Both the position numbers and the translations under genes were made by a program. DNA of 64,000 nucleotides. Origin: Hymenobacter aerilatus (GTDB lineage: Bacteria > Bacteroidota > Bacteroidia > Cytophagales > Hymenobacteraceae). The DNA lies in contig NZ_CP095053.1 of assembly GCF_022921095.1 (NCBI RefSeq), forward strand, positions 3,266,501-3,330,500, written 5' to 3'. Position 1 is the stretch's first letter, and each line of letters opens with the position of its first letter. Positions 18,763 to 27,714 of the stretch are shown piece by piece. The notes below the pieces were generated by a model. That model was given only the letters and a program-made list of their open reading frames with translations, was not told where the DNA came from and made no database searches.

Positions 18763-18925
18763 CCGGAGTCAGAAAAGAGAGCATAGCGCCCTACTTACTC
18801 CGGCCGTAGCCGCACGTAGCAGGGTCACATCAACTTAGGTCCACTCATTGCAGAAAACTTGCTCAACTTCTTCAAATAAAATACAACTATCTGTAAAACA
18901 GTAGTATATTTTTTAATAAAATGAG

Positions 18926-18976
18926 TTAGGCCTTATGTACTCGCTCGGCGGGCCGAGTAAGTGCATAAGGCCTAAG
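18926..18976 (-). terminator. Long hairpin downstream of nadE
   Basis: Inverted repeat with arms TTAGGCCTTATG and CATAAGGCCTAA (18926-18937, 18964-18975) and inner pairing ACTCG/CGAGT. It is 50 bases after the nadE stop on the minus strand and precedes the ECF sigma gene. No strong T tract follows, so efficiency is uncertain. The rest of 18763-19026 is AT-rich and probably holds the sigma gene promoter. Confidence 0.55.
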
Positions 18977-19026
18977 TAAACTGAGTATATCGCCCCTATT
19001 GAAAATGAGCATTACTCACCAACTAG

Positions 19027-21000
19027 CTACAACGCGTTCAGTTCCTCGGTATATCCGCCACTCAAGATGGGGAAGCGCAGCCAAGAGCGAGGGTCCACAT
19101 TGTAGTCGTCGAGGTGGAAGGCGGGGGCGTACCGCTCACGTTTCCACTGGTTGCGGCTCCACAGGGAGTAGAAACGCTTCACGTAGGTTTTCAACTGTTC
19201 GCGCTCAGTAGCCGGATTTTCTTCTAGTAGGGTAGCCAGCACCTGGGCCGGGCTGAGGCGGTTGTAAAACGCCAACCGCTCGATGCGGTTGAGCAGCACG
19301 TAGGGCATTAGGTCGCGCTCGTCGGTTTGCTTTTCTTCCAAGGGGCGCAGCTCGGCGGTAGGTTGCAGAGCATTCACGTGGCGAAGGGCCGCGTAATGAC
19401 GCTCTACCTCGGCCCAGCGTAGCCACTGCTTCACAAAGTCCTTGTCGACGCCGGCAATGGGCGAGATACTACCCGCTGTGTCGCCATCCATGGTGCAGTA
19501 GCCTACTGATGCCTCAGAGCGGTTGGAGGTGGTGATGAGCAGGGCGTTGAGTACGTTGGCCAGCAGCCAGATACCAGGTGCCCGCACCCGCGCCTGAATG
19601 TTTTGCAGGGCTAGGTCGTCGGTTTGCCAGGTAAGGGGGCGCTCCAGGGCGCCGGCTATTTTGCCCACGTACCCCGATACTTCGTCGTCAATGTTCCAGT
19701 TATGAAACACTGCACCCAACTCCTCGGCCAGCTCCCGGGCCGAGTTCAGCGTGTCGTCGGAGGAGTTGACGGTGCCCTGGTAGGCACACGTCAGCAGACA
19801 GCCGGTGATGCGGCGGTTGGTTTCGCGCTGCTCGTCGGAAGTCACTGCTGTACTGGCTTTGGGTAGGTTGGCGGAGGGAGCTTCCTGCGGCGTGCCATCA
19901 GCGGCGGCTAGATGTTGCTGCTCGGTGGGCGATTCCGTCTGTCCGGTTATATTCTCAATGTCTTCGGCCGTGAAGCAACCGGTACGGCGCATAAACTCGG
20001 CCGTGCCCAGCTCAGCCGTGCCCAGCCGCACCATCTCTGCCACCGATACAGCACACATGCATGAGTCGGCTCCGCCTGACAAGCTCAGCACGAAGCCACG
20101 GGTGCGGGCCTTGCGCATGTAGTCAAACAAGGCTAAGCTCAGGGCCTGGTTCAGTTCTAGGTACTCGTCGGGGGTAGGGAGCTGCTGAATTTCGGCGGCC
20201 GGCTCCAGTGGCGTGGCAAAATCTACATCCACGCATTCCACATCCACTTCCTTGAAGCTCAACAGCTGATTACGCGTCAGCAAATGACCTTCGCGGGCCA
20301 CCAGAATCTCGCCATCGTAGATGGTACGACCGGCCTCGTTGCCCAGCAGGTTGGTGTAGAGGTAGGTGCAGTGAAACGTGCGCGAGGCATTCAGAACCAA
20401 GTTATACCGCGTGTCGGTCTTGCTCATCGCAAAATGGCTGGCCGAGGGATTCACAATCAGGTCTACCCTACCCTGCAACCGAGCAGCGGGGCGCACGTCG
20501 TCGGGACGCCAGGCATCTTCACAAATCTCGAAGCCAAAACGCACACCCTTATGCTCGAAAGTTAGGTCGCCGAGGAGCCACTCCTGGCCTTGCCAACGTA
20601 CGGTAGTGGTTTCGCCAGCTGGCCAGGGGTAGAAAAAGCGGGTTTCGTAGTGCACGCCGTCGTTGGCCAGAAACTGCTTGGCTGCAAAGCCCAAAATTTC
20701 ACCATCACGCAGCACACAACTGGTGTTATAGGTGCGCCCTTCCAGCCGCACGGGTAGGCCTACGCACACCAGAATGCCTTCCGTCCAGGGACGGATTTGC
20801 TGCAAATACTCCAGCGCTTCCTCACACAACCAGTCGCTTAGAAATAGGTCTTCGCAGTTATAGCCGCTTAGGCACAACTCGGGCAAGCAAAGCAGCTCTA
20901 CCCCCGACGTGCGGGCCTGCTCAATGGCCGTGCGAATGGTGCGCAGGTTGTGCTGCCACGCGAAAGGAATCTGATTAAGCGCTGCACCGGCGATACGCAT
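19027..21000 (-). CDS. nadE: Glutamine-hydrolysing NAD+ synthase
   Basis: 657 residues, two domains. Residues about 1-270 are a nitrilase-type glutaminase with the Glu in LLCLPELCLSGYN and nucleophile Cys in RFGFEICEDAW, giving ammonia from glutamine. Residues about 300-650 are the synthase that amidates deamido-NAD with ATP, with the P-loop LSLSGGADS and later TSNRSEASVGYCTMDGDTAGS. Between the P-loop helix and LLTCAYQGTVNSSDDT lies an unusual insert of roughly 90 residues, rich in Gln, Thr, Ser and Ala, starting with a small duplication (GTAELGTAEF). The final step of NAD biosynthesis, cytosolic. It lies downstream of the gnd-zwf-pgl genes but is separated by an inverted repeat. Confidence 0.93.
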   Translation of the reverse strand: MRIAGAALNQIPFAWQHNLRTIRTAIEQARTSGVELLCLPELCLSGYNCEDLFLSDWLCEEALEYLQQIRPWTEGILVCVGLPVRLEGRTYNTSCVLRDGEILGFAAKQFLANDGVHYETRFFYPWPAGETTTVRWQGQEWLLGDLTFEHKGVRFGFEICEDAWRPDDVRPAARLQGRVDLIVNPSASHFAMSKTDTRYNLVLNASRTFHCTYLYTNLLGNEAGRTIYDGEILVAREGHLLTRNQLLSFKEVDVECVDVDFATPLEPAAEIQQLPTPDEYLELNQALSLALFDYMRKARTRGFVLSLSGGADSCMCAVSVAEMVRLGTAELGTAEFMRRTGCFTAEDIENITGQTESPTEQQHLAAADGTPQEAPSANLPKASTAVTSDEQRETNRRITGCLLTCAYQGTVNSSDDTLNSARELAEELGAVFHNWNIDDEVSGYVGKIAGALERPLTWQTDDLALQNIQARVRAPGIWLLANVLNALLITTSNRSEASVGYCTMDGDTAGSISPIAGVDKDFVKQWLRWAEVERHYAALRHVNALQPTAELRPLEEKQTDERDLMPYVLLNRIERLAFYNRLSPAQVLATLLEENPATEREQLKTYVKRFYSLWSRNQWKRERYAPAFHLDDYNVDPRSWLRFPILSGGYTEELNAL

Positions 21001-21045
21001 ACTAGTGAAGTTGTGAAAGGTGAAATTGAGAATAGAAACAACAGT

Positions 21046-21145
21046 AGAACGTCATGCTAAGCTTGCCGAAGCATGTCGTGTGCTGATAAAAGATAGTATC
21101 CCACATCAGCACGCGATATGCTTCGGCAAGCTTAGCATGACGTTC
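21046..21145. repeat. Second-family inverted repeat (GTCATGCTAAGCTTGCCGAAG type)
   Basis: Arms AGAACGTCATGCTAAGCTTG continuing CCGAAGCAT, and complement ending at 21145, with inner imperfect pairing around CGTGTGCTGA/TCAGCACGCG. The sequence differs from the GTCATCCTGAGC family but has the same build. It lies between pgl and nadE, both on the minus strand, so it could end the pgl message before nadE. A GTGAAGTTGTGAAAGGTGAA stretch flanks it at 21005-21024. Confidence 0.85.
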
Positions 21146-21159
21146 TACGAAGGAAAAAA

Positions 21160-21888
21160 TTACTTCTGCGTCAGCTTGCTGGCAGCTGCTTCGTCCAGGT
21201 ACCACGTCACGTTGCCGTTGGTGGGCTGGATCAGCTGGGCGGGGTAACGCTGAATGTCGCGCTCCTCCTCCAAAATCTGCCGCACAGCTTCGGCCTTGCC
21301 CTCGCCGTATACCAAAAAGATGGTAGAGCGGGCTTGGTTCAGTAGCGGGGCCGTCATGGTAATACGATTCGCCTGTATTTCGTCGATGTACAAAGCCTGC
21401 ACGCTCACGCTTTCGTCGGTGAGCACGGAGGTGTGCGGAAACAGCGACGCCGTGTGGGCATTGTCGCCCAGGCCCAGCAGGTCCAGATCGAGGGGTAGGG
21501 AATCTTCGCTGCCAAAGTAGCGCTGCATGGTGTGGGTGTAGGCAGCAGCAGCTTCCGAAGGACTCAGACTGGTATCGACAGCAAAGATCTGCGCTGGCTT
21601 GATACCCAGCGGGTCGAGCAGCGCCCTTTTGGCCATCAGGTAGTTGCTGTTGGGGTCGGTGTGCGGCACGTACCGCTCATCGCCCCAAAAGAAGTCTACC
21701 TTGTCCCAAGCCAACTGGTCGCGGTAGTCGGCAGCCAGCAGTTCAAACAGCTTTTTGGGCGACGACCCACCCGATAGCGCCACCGCAAACCGGCCGCGCG
21801 CCGCAATGGCCTCGTTGCCTGTTGCCACAAAATACTCTGCCAGCGCCCGCGAGGCTTCCTCCGATGAGTTGAAAACACGAATAGCCAT
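21160..21888 (-). CDS. pgl: 6-phosphogluconolactonase
   Basis: 242 residues from the ATG at 21888 ([13 protein letters not shown]). This ATG shares its A with the zwf stop (TAATG), which supports this start and translational coupling. The enzyme hydrolyses 6-phosphogluconolactone in the oxidative pentose phosphate pathway. The SugP-isomerase-like family pattern is seen in VALSGGSSPKKLFELLA, FFWGDERYVPHTDPNSN and LGLGDNAHTASLFPHT. Third gene of gnd-zwf-pgl. The C-terminus (GNVTWYLDEAA) is also typical. Confidence 0.94.
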   Translation of the reverse strand: MAIRVFNSSEEASRALAEYFVATGNEAIAARGRFAVALSGGSSPKKLFELLAADYRDQLAWDKVDFFWGDERYVPHTDPNSNYLMAKRALLDPLGIKPAQIFAVDTSLSPSEAAAAYTHTMQRYFGSEDSLPLDLDLLGLGDNAHTASLFPHTSVLTDESVSVQALYIDEIQANRITMTAPLLNQARSTIFLVYGEGKAEAVRQILEEERDIQRYPAQLIQPTNGNVTWYLDEAAASKLTQK

Positions 21889-23408
21889 TAGCACTCTTTT
21901 TTATCGGTGAGGGGTAGCGTGAACCAATGGAAACCGTCGCGGGCAATAAGCGCCTCGGCAATTTCCGGCCCCCACGAGTCGGCAGAATAGTTGGGGAAGT
22001 TCATGCTCTTTTTGCTTTCCCAGGCATTGAGAATCGGCATGATCAAGTCCCAGGCGGCCTCTACCTGGTCGCCCCGCATAAACAGCGTCTGGTCGCCGAG
22101 CATGGTATCGAGCAGCAGGGTCTCGTAGGCCTCTGGTGTATCGTTGGTATAGGTGCCTTGGTAGTCGAATACCATGTCTACCCGGTTCAGCACCATATCC
22201 AGGCCAGGGCGCTTGGCTTGCACCTGTAAGCGGATGCTCATCTCGGGCTGAATGCTAATAACCAACCGGTTCTGGTGCCACGCTTCCGCCGACTCAGTCG
22301 GGAAGATCAGGTGCGGTACGTCTTTGAACTGAATGGTGATGATGGATGCCGAACGGTGCAACCGCTTGCCTGTACGCAGGTAGAAAGGCACGCCCTGCCA
22401 GCGCCAGTTGTCCACGAAGAACTTAATGGCAGCAAAGGTTTCGGTGTTCGAGTCAGGATCTACCTTGTTTTCTTCGCGGTAGCCAGGTACCTCTTTGCCC
22501 TCTACCCAGCCCTTGCCGTACTGCCCGCGCACGGCGGCAGAACGCACTTCTTCTGGCCCAAAGCGACGCATAGCGCGCAGCACGTCTACTTTGCGGTTGC
22601 GCACTTCATCGGCCTCAAAGCCCACAGGCGGCTCCATAGCTACCAGGCACAGCAACTGCAACAGGTGGTTTTGTATCATGTCGCGCAGAGCGCCTGAGCC
22701 GTCGTAGTAGTCGCCCCGCTCGCCCATGCCCAATTGTTCCGTCACCGAAATCTGCACGTGCTCAATGTAATTGCGGTTCCAAAGCGGCTCCAGAATGGCA
22801 TTGGCAAAGCGGAAAGCCATGATGTTCTGCACCGTTTCCTTGCCCAAGTAGTGGTCGATGCGGTAGATCTGACGCTCCTGGAAAATACCGGCCAGCAGGT
22901 CGTTCAGTTCCTTGGCCGTTTCCAGATCATGCCCAAACGGCTTCTCAATGACAATGCGCACCCGGTCGGGGTCCTCAGCTAGCTTGGCCTCAGATAGGTT
23001 GCGGGCAATGATGGGGAAGAAGTTGGGCGATACGGCCAGGTAGTAAATCACCTGCGCTGCGGCGTTCCACTCGGCTTCGTGCTGGGCTACGTGCTCACCA
23101 AACTGCGTGTAGGTAGCCGCGTCGTTCAGGTCCGACACCTGGTAAGTCATGTGCTGGGAAAACTCCTCCCATTTCTCTGCCTTCACCTTCCCGCGGCGCG
23201 AAAACTTGTTGATGTCTTCTCTTACCCGGTCGCGGAAGGCCTCATCTGTCAGCTTGGTGCGGCCCGTGCTCAGGATGGCAAACTGCGCGGGCAACCACCC
23301 GTCCAAAAACAGATTGTATAGGGCTGGAGCCAGTTTGCGGGCATTCAGGTCGCCGGTACCCCCAAAGATGACAAAAATGGTGGGCCGGATTTTCTCTTTA
23401 TTGCTCAT
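21888..23408 (-). CDS. zwf: Glucose-6-phosphate 1-dehydrogenase
   Basis: 506 residues from the ATG at 23408 ([10 protein letters not shown]); a start at 23441 would add 11 residues. It oxidises glucose 6-phosphate to the lactone with NADP+. Visible marks are the nucleotide-binding [20 protein letters not shown] and the active-site [14 protein letters not shown] containing the catalytic His-Tyr-Leu-Gly-Lys string. Length matches the family. The stop overlaps the pgl start by one base, and the gnd stop lies 36 bases upstream, so gnd-zwf-pgl form one operon that supplies NADPH and pentoses. Confidence 0.95.
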   Translation of the reverse strand: MSNKEKIRPTIFVIFGGTGDLNARKLAPALYNLFLDGWLPAQFAILSTGRTKLTDEAFRDRVREDINKFSRRGKVKAEKWEEFSQHMTYQVSDLNDAATYTQFGEHVAQHEAEWNAAAQVIYYLAVSPNFFPIIARNLSEAKLAEDPDRVRIVIEKPFGHDLETAKELNDLLAGIFQERQIYRIDHYLGKETVQNIMAFRFANAILEPLWNRNYIEHVQISVTEQLGMGERGDYYDGSGALRDMIQNHLLQLLCLVAMEPPVGFEADEVRNRKVDVLRAMRRFGPEEVRSAAVRGQYGKGWVEGKEVPGYREENKVDPDSNTETFAAIKFFVDNWRWQGVPFYLRTGKRLHRSASIITIQFKDVPHLIFPTESAEAWHQNRLVISIQPEMSIRLQVQAKRPGLDMVLNRVDMVFDYQGTYTNDTPEAYETLLLDTMLGDQTLFMRGDQVEAAWDLIMPILNAWESKKSMNFPNYSADSWGPEIAEALIARDGFHWFTLPLTDKKEC

Positions 23409-23444
23409 GCGTACGTCGTAGCGAGTGATGGTGGAAGACACGAA

Positions 23445-24956
23445 TTATTTGTTGGGGATAACAGGCGTTTCGTTCTCGGTGCCGGTGCCACGGTGTGTGT
23501 CCTCCTTATTTTCGGCGTCCTCATGCATGGGGGTCCATTGGGTATGGAACACGCCTTCGTGCCCAATCAGCTCGTAAGTATGCGCCCCGAAGTAGTCGCG
23601 CTGGGCCTGAATGAGGTTGGAAGGCATCCGGCCGGTGCGCAGCGTGTCGAAATAGCTGAGCGCCGCCGCCAGTGCGGGCGTGCCAATACCTACGGTAGCC
23701 ATGCGAGCTACCACCGCACGCGCTCCGGCTACCGACTCCTGCACGTGCTGGCGCACGGTATCATCGAGCAGTAGGTGGGCTAGATCGGGCTTTTGCTGGT
23801 AGGCGTTGTAAATAGTATTCAGGAACTCGGAGCGGATGATGCAGCCCCCGCGCCAGATCTTGGCAATATTGGCCAGGTTCAAGTTGTACTCATATTCTTC
23901 CGAAGCACGGGCCAGCATGTGCATCCCTTGGGCATAGGCGATGATCATGCTGAAATACATAGCCTGCTCCAGCTCTTGCAGTTGCTGTTCCTGGTCGTCG
24001 TTTCCGGGGGTAGGACGTGCCTGATACACCTTTTCCATCTCCTCACGCAGCGACTTATACTTCGATAAATCGCGCATCGCCACGGCCTCATCAATCAGCG
24101 ACAAGGGTACTTGCAGGTCCATAGCAATTTGCGACGTCCATTTGCCGGTACCTTTTGAGCGAGCTTCGTCCTTAATGTCATCCAACAACAAATGGTCGGT
24201 GTCGGGCGCGATGTAGGCGAAGATATCCTTGGTAATATCAACCAGAAACGACTGTAACCGGCCCTGGTTCCACTTAGCATACACCTGTTGCATGGATTCG
24301 TTCTCCATACCCAGGCCATTTTTCATCACGTCGTACGTTTCGGCCAGTAGCTGCATAATGCCGTACTCGATGCCGTTGTGCACCATCTTCACAAAGTGCC
24401 CAGCGGCGCCCGGCCCGATGTAGGTCACGCACGGCTCGCCGCCCACCTTGGCTGATACAGCTTCCAACACAGGCTTCATTTTCTGATAGGCTTCTTGGTC
24501 GCCGCCCGGCATCATGCTGGGCCCGCGGCGGGCACCTTCTTCGCCACCCGAAATGCCCATCCCGAAGAAATGCAGGCCTTTCGCTGCCAGCTCTTGCGCC
24601 CGGCGGGTAGTATCCAGAAAATAGGAGTTGCCACCATCAATCAGCATATCGCCCTCGTCCAGTAGGGGCGTAATCTCGGTAATCACGCTGTCTACAATCT
24701 TCCCGGCTGGCACCAGCATCATGACAACGCGGGGCTTAGCTAGGCTCTGCACAAAAGCGCTCAGGTCCGTAAAGCCCTCCACATTGTGCACACCGTCTTC
24801 ATCGGCCTCCTTTTGCAGCAGCGGAATTTTGCTGGTGTCTTTGTCATAGCCAGCCACCGAAAAATCGTGGTCGGCCATGTTTAGCAGCAAGTTGCGGCCC
24901 ATAGTACCCAGGCCAATCATGCCGAAGGCGTAGTTCTTTGGTTGTGGTGCGCTCAT
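23445..24956 (-). CDS. gnd: 6-phosphogluconate dehydrogenase, decarboxylating
   Basis: 503 residues. N-terminal Rossmann motif MIGLGTMGRNLLLNMADHDF, the substrate-binding FGMGISGGEEGARRGPSMMPGG (split here as GISGGEEGARRGPSMMPGG), the catalytic Lys in GHFVKMVHNGIEYG, and the C-terminal helical domain. The C-terminal tail after the domain is polar and charged (EDAENKEDTHRGTG). It converts 6-phosphogluconate to ribulose 5-phosphate with NADP+. It is the first gene of the operon with zwf and pgl. A TACCTTCG box (minus strand, 25015-25022) about 60 bases upstream of the start is one mismatch from the -7 consensus and may be the promoter. Confidence 0.95.
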   Translation of the reverse strand: MSAPQPKNYAFGMIGLGTMGRNLLLNMADHDFSVAGYDKDTSKIPLLQKEADEDGVHNVEGFTDLSAFVQSLAKPRVVMMLVPAGKIVDSVITEITPLLDEGDMLIDGGNSYFLDTTRRAQELAAKGLHFFGMGISGGEEGARRGPSMMPGGDQEAYQKMKPVLEAVSAKVGGEPCVTYIGPGAAGHFVKMVHNGIEYGIMQLLAETYDVMKNGLGMENESMQQVYAKWNQGRLQSFLVDITKDIFAYIAPDTDHLLLDDIKDEARSKGTGKWTSQIAMDLQVPLSLIDEAVAMRDLSKYKSLREEMEKVYQARPTPGNDDQEQQLQELEQAMYFSMIIAYAQGMHMLARASEEYEYNLNLANIAKIWRGGCIIRSEFLNTIYNAYQQKPDLAHLLLDDTVRQHVQESVAGARAVVARMATVGIGTPALAAALSYFDTLRTGRMPSNLIQAQRDYFGAHTYELIGHEGVFHTQWTPMHEDAENKEDTHRGTGTENETPVIPNK

Positions 24957-25206
24957 TGGGGAAGAAAGTTTCTAGCAGTGTTAGATGTGTGGTGAAATGC
25001 GGAAGCGGATGCCGCGAAGGTAGCAATTGGCAGCAGACGGCCTACCCTTTTCTAACCGGCAGGGTAGGGCATGGTTTCGGATAGCGCTGCCTGCGGTTGG
25101 GTAGGGTGTACGTAAACTCTGGCGTAGATGATAACGAAAAAGCCGACGGCCTACCCTATTCTTGGGCAAGCCGCCGGCTTATAACACAGCAATACAGTTG
25201 TTTTTT
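24957..25206. other. Noncoding gap with four CCTACCC/GGGTAGG motifs
   Basis: 250 bases between rnc and gnd with no convincing gene. It contains CCTACCC at 25041-25047 and 25150-25156 and GGGTAGG at 25062-25068 and 25099-25105, as well as the rnc terminator. This shows the motif is enriched outside codons. Confidence 0.7.
25136..25180 (-). terminator. Terminator after rnc
   Basis: Stem AAGCCGACGGC (25140-25150) with GCCGCCGGCTT (25170-25180), one mismatch, long loop, followed on the minus strand by a T tract (AAAA at 25137-25140 on the plus strand). It lies 27 bases beyond the rnc stop and would end the acpP-fabF-rnc transcript. Confidence 0.7.
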
Positions 25207-25956
25207 TTATAGTCCTAGTGCGGTGAGGGCACGCTCAGCGGCCAGCTGCTCCGCCTGCTTTTTGGAAAGCCCCATGCCAGTAGCTACTACTTCCTCGTCG
25301 ATGAGCAGCGTAGCCGAAAACTCCATCACGCCGCCTCCGCGTGGTTCGCCGGCCAGCTCGTAGCGCACTACTTTGCCCTGGCGCTGTGCCCACTCAATCA
25401 GCTTGCTTTTAAAATTGGAAGTCGTTTCAGTCAGCGACTTCACATCCACAAAAGGCTTAATCAAGCGACTGAGTACAAACTTACGGGCCACTTTATAGCC
25501 CTGGTCGAGGTACACGGCGCCCACTAGCGCCTCCAGGGCGTTGCCGTTCACGGAGCGCGAGCGGGCTGCCCTACCCTGAGTGGCATCCAGCTGCACTAGC
25601 TTATCGAGGCCCAGCTTGAGGGCAAGTTGGTTGAGGCTTTCGCGGTTGACGATGCGGCTGCGCATTTCCGTCAGAAAACCCTCCTGCTCGTACGGAAACT
25701 TGCGGAACAGATATTCCGCCACGATAGTACCCAACACGGCATCGCCCAAAAACTCCAGGCGCTCGTTGCTTTGGTGTCTACCCTGCGTAGGCTGCTGCCG
25801 CACCACCGAGGAGTGCGTGAAAGCCAGCCGATACACACGCACGTTGTCGGGCGAAACGCCCGTCATCGTGGTAATAGCCTGCCGAAAGGCCCGGTCGTGG
25901 CCTAGCAACCGCCGAAAAAAACCAAATACGGGCAAGGGCTGACCGGGCCTCGGCAT
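25207..25956 (-). CDS. rnc: Ribonuclease III
   Basis: 249 residues. The catalytic domain (about 1-165) has the signature NERLEFLGDAVLG and the second metal-binding region EALVGAVYLDQGY. The C-terminal double-stranded RNA-binding domain spans about 180-248 (KSKLIEWAQRQGKVVRYELAGEP split as FKSKLIEWAQRQGKVVRY, ending KKQAEQLAAERALTAL). It cleaves double-stranded RNA in rRNA processing and mRNA decay. The start ATG shares its A with the fabF stop (TAATG), so translation is coupled to fabF. Confidence 0.95.
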   Translation of the reverse strand: MPRPGQPLPVFGFFRRLLGHDRAFRQAITTMTGVSPDNVRVYRLAFTHSSVVRQQPTQGRHQSNERLEFLGDAVLGTIVAEYLFRKFPYEQEGFLTEMRSRIVNRESLNQLALKLGLDKLVQLDATQGRAARSRSVNGNALEALVGAVYLDQGYKVARKFVLSRLIKPFVDVKSLTETTSNFKSKLIEWAQRQGKVVRYELAGEPRGGGVMEFSATLLIDEEVVATGMGLSKKQAEQLAAERALTALGL

Positions 25957-27209
25957 TAGTCGCGGAATTTGCGGAAGACCACCGACGTGTTGTGGCCACC
26001 AAACCCGAACGTATTGCTCACAGCAATATTAATTTCCCGCTGCTGCGCCTTATTGAAGGTGAAGTTCAGCCGGGCATCCAGCTCGGGGTCGTCCGTAAAG
26101 TGGTTGATGGTAGGCGGCACAATGCCATTCTGGATGGCCAGAATGCTGGCTACTGCCTCTATCCCGCCAGCGCCGCCCAGCAGGTGGCCGGTCATGCTCT
26201 TGGTAGACGAGATGTTGAGGTTGTACGCAGCGTCGCCAAATACCTTCTGAATGGCCGTAATCTCAGCACCATCACCCAGCGGAGTGCTGGTGCCGTGCGT
26301 GTTGATGTAATCTACATCTTCCGGCTTGATGCCTGCATCGCGCAAAGCGTTTTGCATCACCAGCACCACACCTTCGCCGGTAGGGTCGGGCGCCGTGATG
26401 TGGTAGGCATCCGAAGAAAGGCCACCGCCAATGATTTCGGCGTAGATTTTGGCACCGCGCGCCTTGGCGTGCTCATAATCTTCTACCACCAGCGCACCAC
26501 CGCCTTCACCCAGCACAAATCCGTCGCGCTCCTTATCGTAAGGACGCGAGGCAGTTTGAGGGTCGTCGTTCCGCTCGCTCATGGCCTTCAGGGCATTAAA
26601 GCCCCCTACCCCGGCTTCGGTAATAGCGGCTTCGGAACCACCGGTTACCACTACATCGGCCATCCCCAAACGGATGTAGTTGTAGGCCGATACAATAGAG
26701 TCGGAAGAAGAAGCGCAGGCCGAAGTCGTGACGAAGTTGGGGCCACGGAATCCATTCTTGATAGAAATGTTGCCCGACGAGGAGTCGGCAATCATCTTCG
26801 GAATGAAGAACGGGTTGTAGCGCGGCGTGCCATCGCCGTTGGCGAAATTGAAGCACTCCTGCTGGAAGGTAGTGAGGCCACCAATGCCGGAGCCCCAAAT
26901 TACACCCACCCGGTTTTTATCAATACCACCATCGTGCAGGCCGGCGTCTTTGATGGCCTCGTCGCTGGCGATAACGCCGAACTGCGTGAATAAGTCCATC
27001 TTCCGACCTTCCTTGCGGTCGAAGTAATCGTCGGGATTGTAGTTTTTAACTTCGCAGGCAAAGCGCGTTTTAAACTTACTGGCGTCGAAGCGGGTGATAG
27101 GGCCTGCGCCGCTCACGCCCTGCGCTAGGCCTTCCCAGTAAGCGGGGGCCGTACTGCCAAGTGGGGTAATGGCCCCGATGCCGGTCACAACAACTCTCCG
27201 AAGAGACAT
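25956..27209 (-). CDS. fabF: Beta-ketoacyl-ACP synthase II
   Basis: 417 residues. Extends acyl-ACP by condensation with malonyl-ACP in fatty-acid synthesis. The catalytic trio is visible: Cys in TTSACASSSDSIVSAYNYI, His in INTHGTSTPLGDGAE and His in SMTGHLLGGAGGIEAV. The N-terminus (RRVVVTGIGAITPLGSTAPAYW split as VVTGIGAITPLG) is canonical. It follows acpP on the same strand, with a GC-rich hairpin between them, and overlaps rnc by one base. Confidence 0.96.
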   Translation of the reverse strand: MSLRRVVVTGIGAITPLGSTAPAYWEGLAQGVSGAGPITRFDASKFKTRFACEVKNYNPDDYFDRKEGRKMDLFTQFGVIASDEAIKDAGLHDGGIDKNRVGVIWGSGIGGLTTFQQECFNFANGDGTPRYNPFFIPKMIADSSSGNISIKNGFRGPNFVTTSACASSSDSIVSAYNYIRLGMADVVVTGGSEAAITEAGVGGFNALKAMSERNDDPQTASRPYDKERDGFVLGEGGGALVVEDYEHAKARGAKIYAEIIGGGLSSDAYHITAPDPTGEGVVLVMQNALRDAGIKPEDVDYINTHGTSTPLGDGAEITAIQKVFGDAAYNLNISSTKSMTGHLLGGAGGIEAVASILAIQNGIVPPTINHFTDDPELDARLNFTFNKAQQREINIAVSNTFGFGGHNTSVVFRKFRD

Positions 27210-27255
27210 AGGCTAAGGAACAAACGAAAGAATAGGAAAGGGTAGGAAAAGCAAA

Positions 27256-27278
27256 ACGGCCGGCGGCAAGCCGGCCGA
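27256..27278 (-). terminator. GC-rich hairpin between acpP and fabF (possible partial terminator)
   Basis: Perfect stem CGGCCGGC/GCCGGCCG with a 5-base loop, followed on the minus strand by TTTTGCTTTTCC. It sits in the 106-base gap between the acpP stop and the fabF start. A leaky terminator here would give more acpP message than fabF message, which fits the high need for carrier protein. That role is inference. Confidence 0.6.
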
Positions 27279-27315
27279 TGAGCTGTAAGCCGTAAAAACG
27301 TAAGAGCCGGAAAGA

Positions 27316-27552
27316 CTACTTAGCGTGCTCCTCGAGGTAGCTGATAGCCTGCCCTACGGTAGCAATGTTTTCTGCTTGGTCGTCGGGGATGGACACGTTA
27401 AACTCTTTTTCAAATTCCATGATCAGCTCAACGGTATCGAGCGAGTCAGCGCCCAGGTCGTTGGTGAAGCTAGCCTCTGGGGTTACTTCCGAAGCTTCTA
27501 CTCCTAGCTTATCGATGATAATGGCTTTTACTTTTTCTGCGATTTCAGACAT
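27316..27552 (-). CDS. acpP: Acyl carrier protein
   Basis: 78 residues from the ATG at 27552 ([13 protein letters not shown]); upstream in-frame codons add an unsupported leader. The phosphopantetheine attachment Ser lies in [19 protein letters not shown], the conserved DSL motif at the start of helix II. Very acidic, four-helix carrier of fatty-acid intermediates. First gene of acpP-fabF-rnc, the common order in bacteria. Confidence 0.97.
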   Translation of the reverse strand: MSEIAEKVKAIIIDKLGVEASEVTPEASFTNDLGADSLDTVELIMEFEKEFNVSIPDDQAENIATVGQAISYLEEHAK

Positions 27553-27579
27553 TTCCGTGGGGGTTTGAGGAAAACTAGG

Positions 27580-27614
27580 CACAAATAACACCATCTTCGC
27601 TAACATTGTCAAAC
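27580..27614 (-). promoter_or_regulatory. Possible acpP promoter
   Basis: On the minus strand TTTGACA (27613-27607) is followed 24 bases after its TTTG by another TTTG in GTTATTTGTG (27589-27580). It is like the Bacteroidota -33/-7 pair but lacks the TA of TAnnTTTG, so this is a weak match. Position, about 30 bases before the acpP ATG, is right. Confidence 0.35.
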
Positions 27615-27714
27615 AAACCCGGTCTAATCTTACAGGTACAACATTATGGCCGGGCTGGTTCCGCGGCGTGCGGCGCGTGTTCTGTTTTGCTTGTTAGTTC
27701 TTGATAATCAGCCC

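Noticed and set aside
25992..26993. 333-codon plus-strand frame opposite fabF
   Set aside because: It is a mirror of the fabF codons; fabF has the full catalytic set.
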